A program made the translations under genes and the position numbers. Of a stretch of 64,000 nt of DNA, positions 47,474-58,592 are shown one piece after another. The first letter of the stretch is position 1. The number at the start of each line of letters is the position of its first letter. The notes beneath the pieces were generated by a model. It was not told where the DNA came from. It was given only the letters and a program-made list of their open reading frames with translations, and did not search any database. This stretch comes from Cycas panzhihuaensis (Eukaryota; Cycadophyta), in contig CM041465.1 in the NCBI GenBank assembly GCA_023213395.1, positions 13,578,001-13,642,000 of the forward strand, read 5' to 3'.

Positions 47474-48378
47474 CGATCCCACAAATAGGGCTTAATTTAT
47501 AGAAATAAACCAAAATTGCATGTTTAACAAGTGGCAATCATACAAGTATAACCACTAACCACCAGAATGCATGTTGTCCAAGTGGCCTTCATGCAATTCT
47601 TAAAAGTTTATAGATTTTAACTAATCTTAGTGGACCCAAATTTGGCTTAAATTTGGTACACGTATAGGAACATATGTTACCTTCACTTCTTCAAAATTTT
47701 AGCTCATTTGGATGTCATTTGACTGCCTTTTTATTCATTTAATTATAATATGTATTTGTTGTTTTTCTACTATCTAAGTGGCCTTCATGTAATTCTTAAA
47801 AGTTGTAGCTTGTAACTAACCTTAACCAACTCCAATTTATCTCTAATTTGGTAAACATATAGGAACATATGTTCCCTCCTCTTCCTCAAAAATTTAGATC
47901 ATTTGGATGTCATTTATCTACATTTTTATTCATTTAATTATAATATGTATTTGATATTTTTCTGCTGTCCAAGTGGCTTTCATGTAATTCTTAAACGTTG
48001 TGGATTATAACTAGCCTTAAACAACTCTAATCTAGCTCAAATTTGGTACACGTATAGGAACACATGTTTCCTATACTTCCTCAAAATATTAACTCATTTA
48101 GATTTTATTAGCCATATTTTTATTCATTTAATTATAATATGTATTTGCTATTTTTTTTCTGCTAGCTGTGAGATTAATTTTATGCAAAACAAGGCTTGAA
48201 CTCTAATCAAATGATATTTTCGAAACCCCACCTTTTGTAAACATCTAGTGGGATGTGTCTTATAGATTTACATAAAATTTCATATAATTTTGATACCATT
48301 TGGACATATCTCTTTCAGTTATACCAATGCCTAGCATTTTCCGCATCCTGTAAACATATGGTAGATCCTCCTGGATCA
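47474..48378 (-). repeat. A2 5' LTR (905 bp, internally deleted)
   Basis: Matches the 3' LTR except that about 350 bp next to its inner end are missing: the first bases cgatcccaca join directly to aatagggcttaatttatag, which lies at 41953 in the 3' LTR. Three units of about 195 bp start at 47576, 47772 and 47967 and end near 48162. Confidence 0.9.
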
Positions 48379-48383
48379 ACCAT

Positions 48384-51303
48384 TATGCACCCATTGTCTG
48401 ATCATGATGTATGACATCATTTTAGCCTATGAAAATCTAGGGATATCAATCCAAATGGTACTCCAAAACCCTCCTACACATCTCCATGTCACCCGAAGCA
48501 TCGTTCATCCCTTGTATCCCATTCACAACTCAGTTTCCATACCTCAAACTCTAGTGCCTTGCCTAGGTATCATTGGTGTATATTCTTTCATTTATCAACT
48601 TTTTGAGAGTTTTGCGTATTTGGTACTTCATTGGCCTAGTTCTCTTTGATCCAAGGACTGTCCCCAGCTATCTGGATAGAGGGTCATACCCTTAGGCTAG
48701 GGGTAACACTCTTTTTGATCTACCAACCCTCTTTTCTTTCATTCTTATCTATGTTATTTCCACACCACGGTAAAGATCGTGGTACTGCTCTAAACTTTGT
48801 GGTACCGTGAAGTTTACTTTAGGGTGACTGTTACTCATAATTTTTTAAAATCTATCATGGCAAATTTCACATTTATTATGAATTTTCCACATGGGTGAGT
48901 CATATTCCCATCCCTAGCCGAACCCTAATTGCTCAATTGAGCTAGGGTTAGGTTTAAAACCCCAAAAAGGCTTCTTCCACTCTCTTTAATCTCTTTTCAG
49001 ACTCACACAAGACATCTCTTATAGAAATGCCTTATAACCCTTGAGGTATCAGCTCACCAATCTAAGATGAGCCTCCTATAGCCTCATATCTATAGTAACA
49101 TGCTTGAGATAAGGCTACCTAAAATAAGATATGCTCCAAGCTTGCCTCCAAGTACAAGCATCACACCTCAATCAAGTTTTCTCTTCAGATTTGGAAGCCT
49201 CCATAGGTTTTCACTTGCAAACCTTATAGGGATGCTCTCCTCTCCAATTTCCTTAAGAAGATCTGATCCTGATCTACCCCCAGCAAGCATTCTTCCTCCC
49301 TTATTGCATTTGGCTTCTCTTAAGTTGCTTAAAAGTGGTTGGAATATCTCGTAACATCCCTTGTTTCTTAGTTTTGTACTATACATAGGAGGAAATCCCT
49401 TCTCTTTTCATTCTCTGCCTGTCATTCCTTCCAGCTCTTCCCTAGTTTCCCAAGGAGGTAGCAAGGAAGAGGTTCCATAAGGGTGAGTGAAAGGAGCTAA
49501 GGTGGGTTCCATGACCTAACAAGGCCTTCTCCTTAAGGGCAACCCCCTTCTCCCTCTCTCCTCTTTCTCCTCTGTCCTTCCTTTGGGCTATAAAAGTGCT
49601 CACAAAAGAGAGGCCACCATTGGTAGCAGCGTATGTAGCCCATAACTACACTTGCTCCAGCTTTGTGAGCCTTACATGGGTAGAAATTATAGCCCCTAGT
49701 CAGACCCTACTTTGCCTTTGGGTGTTAGATTAGTTTGGGGGTTGCAAAAGTTATACATTATAGATTTTGCAATGTTAGAAACATTTACAACTTTATTAAA
49801 AGCTATCACCCCTACATTGGCTTTTATTCTACTATCTTTACTTGCTGTTTATGTTCTTGGATAGGTTGGAGGTATGTGTCTTGGGGGGTTATCCATTCCA
49901 AGGCTAACCACCTTTCTTCTCTTTTCTTGTCCTCCTTGTATAGAAAAAAGTTGAAGATTGATTCTTAATACAAAATTTCTCTTGGTTAATGTATTTGGTT
50001 TGCATTATTTTATGAACTTTGTACACATATACATTTTACTCCCTAGAAGCCCCTTGGGAAAGGGAAACACCTTTTGATTATAGGTTTTCTCTTTATTATA
50101 TATGGAGGAGGAAGGAAACACATCAACATAGGTATGTTCTTTCCCTCTACTCCAATATCACTTTCAAGTCTTTTCACATAGTCTTTTCTACCTTTCTTTT
50201 TCGCTCTTTTCCTTTTGATTTGGGGAAGGTGAGGAATCCCCGGGCATCACTACATCATGCTACTCATGTTTGGGGAAAAGAAAGAGTAAGGTGTGTGTAA
50301 CACAAGGGAACACACTCATCTTACCTCTCAGTTTTTGAGATACGCTACTACTCTCTCCTCGCTGCTTCTTTTTCTCTTGCTTAAGGCTTGTTTACTTATA
50401 TGCGTAATACCTAAGGGTAAAAGAGTAAAGTGAACTTACATATATCACTTACATATTCTTGTTTCACTTGCTCATTTAGGAAAGTACATAAAGTAGAAGT
50501 TGCATCAACTTGCATTCTTGCTTATTGCACATGCTTCTGCTTGGCCTTACATCTCATGCATACATATTCGCAACCTTTTGGATAACCCCATTACTTTCTT
50601 CCATTTGAAAACAAAAGGAGAGTGAGGTTATCATACTAGTGAGTAAACAAGAGTGCATTTATTTTGTGATTCTTGTTCTATTTGAAAAAACACAATATTA
50701 TATTCCTCACTTCACCATAATACATAAAGCACGACCTCTTACATGTGGAACAATTGAAACTCTTTTCATCGTTGCCTCATATCCCCAAGTTCATCTTAGG
50801 TATAGTGACCTAAAGGAGGTCTTCTCTTTAGGCCACTCACCCCTTCGTCTTTATCACACCTACCTTAGCTAAGTATCTTTAGCATACCCTTTAGGCTAGT
50901 TCCGTTCCTGGTTGGTCATTTAACCACCCTGCTGCGAGTGTGCATCATCCCCTTTGCTTGTTTGAGTGTACCTCACTCACACCCCTTTTATTCCACATAG
51001 GGAGCCATCCCCTCACTTAACTTTACCTCCCTCCTTCGGCCATATAAGGGTGGGAGGGCCTATCCCTTGAAGTTACTTAGGGAACTGAGGATATCCCTCA
51101 TTGCTTCCACCCTCCAAACCAAAGCTGAGTTACCTAGAAGGGAGTTGTGCACCATTCGCAGGTCTCGAATTTGTGTTCTGACGGATAGACACCCTTTGCG
51201 GGTGATCTCTTTCACTTTCTGGATTGATCCTAGGTTATGAAGCTCTGTGTTAATTAATCTAATCTTAACCAAGTATGGTTATCATCCCATAAGTGTGATT
51301 CCA
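48384..51303 (+). repeat. P2 5' LTR, second piece
   Basis: Continues the LTR after A2, aligning with about 58740-61432. The inverted repeat TAAACTT/AAGTTTA around a GGTACC centre is at 48791-48816. It ends TGATTCCA. The total LTR length without A2 is about 3.07 kb. No gene is seen; the open frames are short and not shared. Confidence 0.88.
48791..48816. repeat. LTR inverted repeat (GGTACC centre) in P2
   Basis: TAAACTT (48791-48797) and AAGTTTA (48810-48816) flank TGTGGTACCGTG. The same position in other LTRs carries a related structure. Confidence 0.8.
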
Positions 51304-51304
51304 T

Positions 51305-51322
51305 TGGCAACCATACTCAAGA
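51305..51322 (+). promoter_or_regulatory. P2 primer-binding site
   Basis: TGGCAACCATACTCAAGA after a one-base spacer. It is diverged from TGGTGACCATACTGGGGA and followed by CCAGTAAGGG. Confidence 0.7.
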
Positions 51323-53900
51323 CCCACCAGTAAGGGATCAATCCTTTCTCCCTTCTTGTTGGTGCTACTTCTTCTTAGTAGATGTTTTTGGATTTGTTGG
51401 GAAGCCCTTAATGTGCACACCATTTTATCTCTCCTACTTTCTTCTAACCCATAGGCAAAACTTGTATGCGATGATTCTCACATCACTTATGAGGTCTACC
51501 TCTGTTGTTGGAAGACCTCTCATATCACTCCCTTCCTATGTCGGATCCTGATTTGACTATGGAGGGATTCCCCTTAGATTGAGCATATTATGCCTATGTA
51601 TCTGAACCATATGAGCCTTCTACTTCTTTTCAGGGGTTTTCCTAAGAGGGTATGGACCCTATATTTTATCCGAGTAACTAACAACACCCACAACTCCACC
51701 ATCTCTCTACTCATGAAGTAGAGGTTTCATCCCCTCTAGAGTTTTACCACCACAATGGTGACTCTCATGAGGATCGTCCCATAGGGTCCACTCTGTGTGA
51801 GGTTCCATCTACCTCTTATGATCAAGTGGATACCCCTCTTGTGATGTAGTAGAAGTCATTAGCCAATGCTTCTAAGCTACTCGTTTCCAACCATATCCTA
51901 AGTGGTTCAAGAGCATCTTATGAAGCGTTGCACCTCCCTCCTCTACATCTGCCTTAACTCACTCATCTCATTTAACTTCCATACCTATGATGAGCCTACC
52001 TCTCACTTTATCTTCTTTTCCCTATAATCTATGTTCCTTGGGGACCACCCAAGGCATGTCTTCTTACCAACTTAGGTTGAGCATGCCCCTGTCTAGTCAA
52101 ATGACTATACCTCCTCTGCCTATAGTCTATCCACCACCTATTAGATCTAGGGGACCTACATGTGCCCCTACTTCTAGCCATGCAGGGCCTATCCCCATAC
52201 ACTCTCAACTTTAACCTAGGGATTCTTCCCTTTATGTGCCTCTAGGTTACACCTCTCAACCATGGGGGTATGGTAAGGGGAACTCCTTTTCAGCTTATGG
52301 GGTAGATCCTTTGCACCCATATGGGATCGCACCATCCTCGAGTGGCCCATATGGGAAAAACCCAGTCCCTCATCCCTCTTTTCTATCTTCTTACATTACA
52401 CCTCATGTTGTGCCTTTGTAAGGAGGGAAAGCCCCCTTCCAAAGCACTTTCTCTCAAGCTCCTTTCCAACAAGGAGCATTTTCTCAAGGAGGAATGGGTC
52501 CATCATATCCATCTGCTCCTGTGCATGCCCTTTCAAATGTGGGATTCGTATCTTCTCATTAAACAGAGGGAGGACAACATCCCTTTTTAAACCAAACATT
52601 CTAAGGAGGATTTGGGCAACCTTGTCCACCTCCTCTCATATCTTCCATTGATCATATGGTCCAGTCAAGGTCACACCCCTTTATAGACTATAAATCGACA
52701 CCCCTATCCATCGAGGTGCTAAGAACCAACTTACCACCTCACCCTCCTGAGGTTCTGAAATTTGATGGGACCTCGTCACAAGACCCAACAGAGCATGTCC
52801 ATAGCTTTTCTATGGCATGTATCGATTACTAGACCTATGGCCATGTCCTTATAAAACTCTTCCCATGATCCCTCCAAGGTGATGCACTTAAGTGGTTCTA
52901 TTGCCTGCTAGCACATTCCATCTTTTCATTCCAACAACTTGTGGATGAATTCATCAACTATTTTGATGTAGCCCATCTATTTGAGAGTGGAATGAAAGCC
53001 CTCTTGTCTCTCAAACAAGGTCATGATGAGATTAATCATGACTTTATGAGATGCTTTTATGACCTTCCTTAGTCCACCAAGGCAACTCTGCCTGAGAAGT
53101 TAAAGAGGGACCTCTTTGTCAATGCTCTTTACCTAGAAGTCCACGTCAAAGTTATTAAAATAGAGGCAACTATGTGTGACTCCACCATAGCCAAGTGCTT
53201 GGTGCTTGAGGTAATTGAGATCCAAGCCAAACTCAAGAAGCCTCTCAAGCCCTTACAATATTGTGAGGTACCTCCACCACCTCGAGAGATCAAAATCTAA
53301 CAACCTACCATGTCTTCTTCTTATCTAACCGAGAAGACCTTGGATCCTCTCACTTCTGCCATACATTCATTCGAACATACCATGAAGGAGCTCAAACTCC
53401 AGGCTCCTTCATCCCCTACCTCACATAAACCAATTTACCAAGATTCTCAAGCTGCTCCCCCCATGGGTGGTAACACCCAATCTGCTTAAGCGAGGAAGCT
53501 CAATTCCTCCCTGGAGAAGAAGTGGTGTTCCATCCATAGAGAATGTTTCCACAAAGATTCACAATGTTGGGCCTAGCACCCTAGAGCTACCCCGCAATGT
53601 GATTCTTCTCCCAAACAAGCATCCAGGCCTAACTTAAACTAGCTCATCCATAGAGATCCCTTCCCCAAACACGAGGAACATGATCGCAACAACCAACAAA
53701 AGAGTAACTGAAATAGAGGAAGATCCCTAAACTCTCGCCCTTCGCAAACCAAAGGGAATGGTGCAAGGAACTCATCCTCTTCCTTTGGTTCTCCTGACCA
53801 ACACACTCCCTCACCTTTTCGATCCTAAAATAAGGGAAAGAAGATCATCTAAATTCTTGAGACCATACCATTATATGCCCTAACCCAGTTTCAAGTAGCT
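51323..53900 (+). pseudogene. P2 gag
   Basis: After a leader to about 51470, gag is recognisable from the region around SDPDLTMEGFP near 51540. The Pro/Gly-rich half at 51987-52421 includes GYTSQPWGYGKGNSFSAYGV. The capsid core at 52700-53280 has FDGTSSQDPTEHVHSFSMAC and LSLKQGHDEINHDF. The zinc-knuckle-like LEKKWCSIHRECFHKDSQC is near 53510-53570. Stops and shifts are frequent. Compared with P1 it is shorter-framed but colinear. Confidence 0.82.
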
Positions 53901-55450
53901 AAAGAGATGAACGATGCCTCTTCTTCCATATCTCACCTTGACCCTCTTCTAGAAATCCTTCTTCTGGAAGTCCATGCACTCCCCAAGACCATTCCTGTAT
54001 GCCCCAGTCACTACAACTTTCGAAGAGCTCTTCCCCAACCTATCACGAAGGGGAAGCCCTTCTCTGTTGTCGATGAGCTCCACACTGTAGCTACAGGGAT
54101 GTCCATAATGGATGTCTTAAGGAGCTACCCTGAATAACGTGTACTTCTACTAGAAGCCTTAAGATTGGGTGGCACATCTATTCATGCCTTGGGTGTCATC
54201 CTAAATCATGAACCTGTCATCTCTTTAGATCTCAAGGATATTCCCCTAACTGGTGAAAGGGAATACTAATGGAATTTCCCCTTCACCATAACTATTGACA
54301 CTCCTTATTACACTTTAGAGAGAACCGTTGTCGATAATGGTTCTTCCGTCAGTGCCATACCCTTACGTGTCATGCAAGAGCTAGGCATATTAGCCCTAAG
54401 CCAATTCCATGGCAGTGTTAAGGCTATGATGGTAGTGAAAAGACACCCTTGGGGTTGGTGTCCATTCCACTTACCCTTGAGGACAAGACCGTCCTCACCG
54501 ACATTATAGTTCTTGATACCAATGTAGACTATAACCTTTTGTTGGGATGCCCATGGCTCAACCAAATGGGAGATATGTGCTCATCTTGATGGGGACAACT
54601 TAACTTCATCTATGAGGGGTGAATGAGCATTGTCTCCTAGGAGCCTCCTCCTACTAAACAAACTTGTCAACCTTGTCAAGCGATTCATGGTTAAGTAAAG
54701 GGTGATAAAGGCCTTTCTGCCCATGCTTCTGCTTGTTCCATCAACATCCCTGCTCTATCCCCTTTAGAAGAAGGTCCTTCATATTCTTCTTCTAACCTCA
54801 TATGCTTTACCTCTATTGGTATGGAGAGCTATGGGTATCTCACCATGCTTAGCGATGATGAGTCTGATGGTGAGGATGAGGACTTTCCTTATCCCATATC
54901 TCTCTTAACCATGACTAGGGGGCACTTCCCTCATTTCAGGTCTTGACTTGAAACCCCTACTATTGAAGAATCTAGATCTTCCCTTAGATCATGTGTTATC
55001 ACTCTTTCTTACCAAACGAGCTCTCACGTCACTGCGCCTCCCTCTTTGTCACCCCCCATAGGTAACAAAGTTGAGGAGCCTCCTATCACTCCTTATAGGA
55101 GAACTCTTTCTGACTCTTCTGGAGGGTCCCTTCGGTATAATGAGTGGTGGGTCAATTGCTATGGTCCCACCACTTCTTCTACCCCTCTACCCTCATTTTC
55201 TTGAGGTGTGGTCATCCAAGGGGTGGACTACTTTGAGGATGATGAGGCTTTGCTTGAGCATCTAGTAGGCTCCATGCCTAATTTCTCTTTTGGTTACCAT
55301 AGTCTTGGTCACTGGAAGGTCTTAGCTATTGGGTCATCTCTCACTAACCTGAATCCATCTCCTATTTTACCCCCTCCTGTTGAGCATGGGGGAAACCAAG
55401 GACATAGTCCTTGCCCTAGGTAAGGCCATCAAGGTGGAGCAGAATGCTCT
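53901..55450 (+). pseudogene. P2 aspartic protease and linker
   Basis: The open stretch 53907-54137 holds the pre-protease block (GKPFSVVDELHTVATGMSIM). The protease motif TVVDNGSSVSAIPLRVMQEL is near 54325-54385, and a shift follows. The linker is Ser/Pro-rich and ends in GVDYFEDDEALLEHLVGSMP at about 55215-55280, the block used as one side of the P1 deletion. Confidence 0.78.
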
Positions 55451-55559
55451 CCTGATGAGATGAAGGAGTACACCCTTCTGTCCTAAGATTTTTGAGATGT
55501 CTTCATATGGGATTATTCTGATATGAAGGGAACAGACCCTTTAATCATTACCCATAATC

Positions 55560-56360
55560 TTACCACCATTATAGGTGCTCACCCTGTGCGTCAAAAATAG
55601 CACCCTCTTCATCCCAAGATTTTAGTTACCGTAAAGATGGAAGTTGAAAAACTCTTAAATGCGAGGTTAATCACTTCTATCAGCTACCCCAAGTGGGTGT
55701 CCAACATCATCCTCATTACCAAAAAGAATGGGACAATTAGGATATGTGTTGATTTTCATGATATCAATAATGTGTGTTCTAAGGATAACTTCCCACTTCC
55801 CTTCATTGATCAAATCATTGATCGAACTACCAATTTTAAAGTCATGTCTTTAATGGACAACTTCTTAAGCTATAACCAAATCCAAATTTCTCCTAAAGAC
55901 CATCACAAGATGGCCTTCACTACCCCTTGGTGTACCTTCACCTATAAGGTGATGCTCTTTAGGCTAAAGAATGCAGGTGCCACCTATCAAAGGGCAATGC
56001 AATCCATCTTTCATGAGTTTATTAATAAAACCTTCGAGGTTTTCATGGACAATATGATAGGTCTCTCACGCATTAGGGCCCATCATCCTTCTAATTTATG
56101 AGCCATCTTCACATGATGTCATAAATACCATATAAGCCTCAACCCTCTTAAATGCGTATTTATCATAACAGTTGGTAAACTCCTTGGTTTCCTTATCTCA
56201 AAACAAGGAATCCAAATCAACCCTGACAAAGTCAAAGACATCCTTGACATGCCGTCTCCTAATACCCAATGACAGATCAAGTCATTCATAGGGCGTCTTC
56301 GATTTCTTAGGCATTTCTTGGTGAATTTCGCCATAAATGCCAAACCTATTACCAACATGT
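55560..56360 (+). pseudogene. P2 reverse transcriptase
   Basis: Open 55637-56101 (154 aa): VEKLLNARLITSISYPKW, RICVDFHDINN, motif A VMSLMDNFLSYNQI, motif B KVMLFRLKNAGATYQR, and catalytic box EVFMDNMIGLS. The second catalytic Asp is Asn (gac to aac), so the enzyme would be inactive. The thumb (LNPLKC, KLLGFLISKQGIQI) continues to about 56350 after a stop. Confidence 0.9.
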
Positions 56361-56960
56361 TAAAGAAAGGGGCCCTGTTTATTTGGTCTTCAAAGGCCTA
56401 ACAAGCCTTCGAAGAGCTTAAGGAATCCCTCGCTTCCACCCTAATGTTGACGTCCCCTCTCTTTGATAGACCATTCATTCTCTACACTTCGACAACCGAC
56501 GAGTCCTTGGGTGCTATGTTAGCCCAAGAGGATGATTCAGGAACTGAAAGGACCATCTATTTTATCAGTCGCACTCTCGTGAACTTAATTACTCACCTAC
56601 CGAGAAGGAGTGCCTCTTCTTGGTGTACACTACCAAGAAGTTTAGGCACTACTTACTTGAGAACATTACTTGGATGATCATCTAATTTGATCCCCTAAGA
56701 TACTTTCTTACCCGATCTAACTTGATAGGTAGGACTGGTAAGTGGGCCATCCTCCTTCAAGAATTTAACCTCCAAATTGTTAACAGGAAGTCAAAGAAGG
56801 GGATGGTGGCGGCTGAGCAACTTGTTGAAACCCCTATCCTGAACCCTTTTGGCATTCTCGTTAAAGGCTCTTTGCCTGATGAGCCCACTTTATCCATTCA
56901 GTATTCTCCTCCTCATCCACTTGTCGATAGTAAGTGGTGTAGAGACATTATGCAATACCT
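56361..56960 (+). pseudogene. P2 RNase H (gypsy type)
   Basis: RPFILYTSTTDESLGAMLAQ at about 56465-56525, continuing to IGRTGKWAILLQEFNLQIVN near 56725. A frameshift lies between the two. This is the normal RNase H beside RT, distinct from the second one in M. Confidence 0.82.
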
Positions 56961-58173
56961 TGCCCAGTAGCAGTATGGTCCTGAAGCCAGCAACAAAGTT
57001 AGGTCACATATTCAGACTACTGCCAGGCAATACTTCCTCATAGGTGAAGTATTATATAAGAGATCCTTTGATGAGATCCTTCTCCACTGCATTAGCCCTG
57101 ACAAAGTGGACCAAATACTCCAGGAATACCATAATGGCATTTATGAAGGTCATTTTGGGGGTCAATCCATCACCCAAAGGATCCTTCACATGGGGTATTA
57201 CTAGTTGTCCCTCTTCAAGGATGCCCACGCTTATGCCTTGAGATGTCGACAGTGCTAGGAGCATGTCAACATCACCCACTTGCCTTTCGAGGCCCTTCAT
57301 CCTGTCATATCTCCATGGACCTTCTCCCAATAAGGGTTGGACCTTATTGGAACCATATCCCCACCTTCTTCATCACAGCACAAGTTCATCTTAACTGTGA
57401 TAGAGTACTTCACTAAATGGGCCAAAGAAGTCCCTCTGTATTCTACCCTTGGTAAGATAATAACCACCTTCGTCTACCAGCACATGATTTGTCATTTTGG
57501 AGTCCCCAAAGTCCTGATCATAGACAATGGAACTCCTTTCTATAATAAGGAGATGGACGAACTCTGTGATAAATTTAAACTTCTCATAAAACCTCCTCTT
57601 CTTATTACCCCCAAGCCAATGGTGAAGTTGAGTCATTTAACAAAACCCTTATAAACACCTTAAAGAAAATCATAACTTAATCTAAAAAAGATTTCTCTAA
57701 CTCTCTTCCACCCTATGGGCATATTACACATCTATCCACATAACTACAGGAATGACCCCTTTCTCCTTAGTGTATGGAACAGAGGTAGTTCTCCCATTAG
57801 AAGTGGAGATTCCCTCTTTACGAGTTTCCCTTTAGGGTCTTGTCGATGATGAGTCTCTCTGTCAAGGTTGCCTCCTAGACCTTAAGGCCTTAGACGAGAG
57901 GTGCTTGATCGCTTACCAAGTGAATCTCGCTTTTAAGACCAGGACACGAAGGACATATGACAAGTACCTTCATCCCCGCCCTTTGCATCCTAGGGACCAC
58001 ATCCTCAAATTGGAATATCTCCATGATTGCCTATCCAAGTTTGAACCTAAATAGGTTGGCCCCTTCATCATTCTTGAGAGCATCAATAATGGTGCTTACA
58101 GGATTACAACCTTAGAAGGTCTCAAATTCGAGAAAGTAATTAATGGAATCTTCCTAAAGAAATTTTATGTATA
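56961..58173 (+). pseudogene. P2 integrase
   Basis: Zinc-binding region at about 57000-57290 (EYHNGIYEGHFGG and the later CRQC). DDE core: GLDLIGTISPPSS (first Asp), KVLIIDNGTPFYNKEMDE (second Asp), then a frameshift near 57590, after which YYPQANGEVESFNKT carries the Glu. The C-terminal domain at 57800-58173 ends LKFEKVINGIFLKKFYV. All three catalytic residues are still encoded. Confidence 0.88.
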
Positions 58174-58592
58174 ACCACTTCTCTCTCTATTTTTTCTCTG
58201 AAATGGGCTTAAACTACCATACTAGGCGCATCCCCATTCCCCCTAATCATAGGTGGAATGGCAGTTTAGGGTGGCCCTCTCGCTCCTTTGGGTTACTCCC
58301 ATAGGATCTCTTCTTCCCCTTTCTTTGGGAGCCTTGTCCTCCTAATTACGTGTGTTGTCCCTATCGCTCCTGTGCTTGGAAACACTCCCCAACTAGGATG
58401 GCATGCTTCAGTATCAGTACTTCCTTTCTCGTTAGTACTTCTTTTGTATATTTTACTATGACCTTATATGGACATATATGGCTCCCTATCTCCTAGGCCC
58501 ACATATGCCTATCACCGATGCTCGTGGTGATTGCATGTGCTCGCTAAGAGTGTGGCCCTCCATGAAAGGAAGTATATATAACTCAAACAATC
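58174..58592. other. P2 short non-coding region before the LTR
   Basis: About 420 bp against about 2.8 kb in P1 and 4.9 kb in M. No antisense gene, no RNase H and no clear polypurine tract are visible. Confidence 0.7.

Larger units (their letters stand above)
41592..48378 (-). mobile_element. Chromovirus-like Ty3/gypsy copy A2 (6787 bp)
   Basis: Both LTRs, a primer site, gag-pol and a polypurine tract are present. The target duplication is actat (41587-41591) and accat (48379-48383). The host LTR reads through when A2 is removed, as shown by the uninterrupted LTR at 58700-58800. Coding remains are one polyprotein frame from 47430 to 45160, then two shifts, near 45145 and 43750. Confidence 0.93.

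Noticed and set aside
47141-47488. 115-aa plus-strand frame
   Set aside because: Antisense to A2 gag. A similar frame in A1 (3494-3760) reflects the shared gag sequence.
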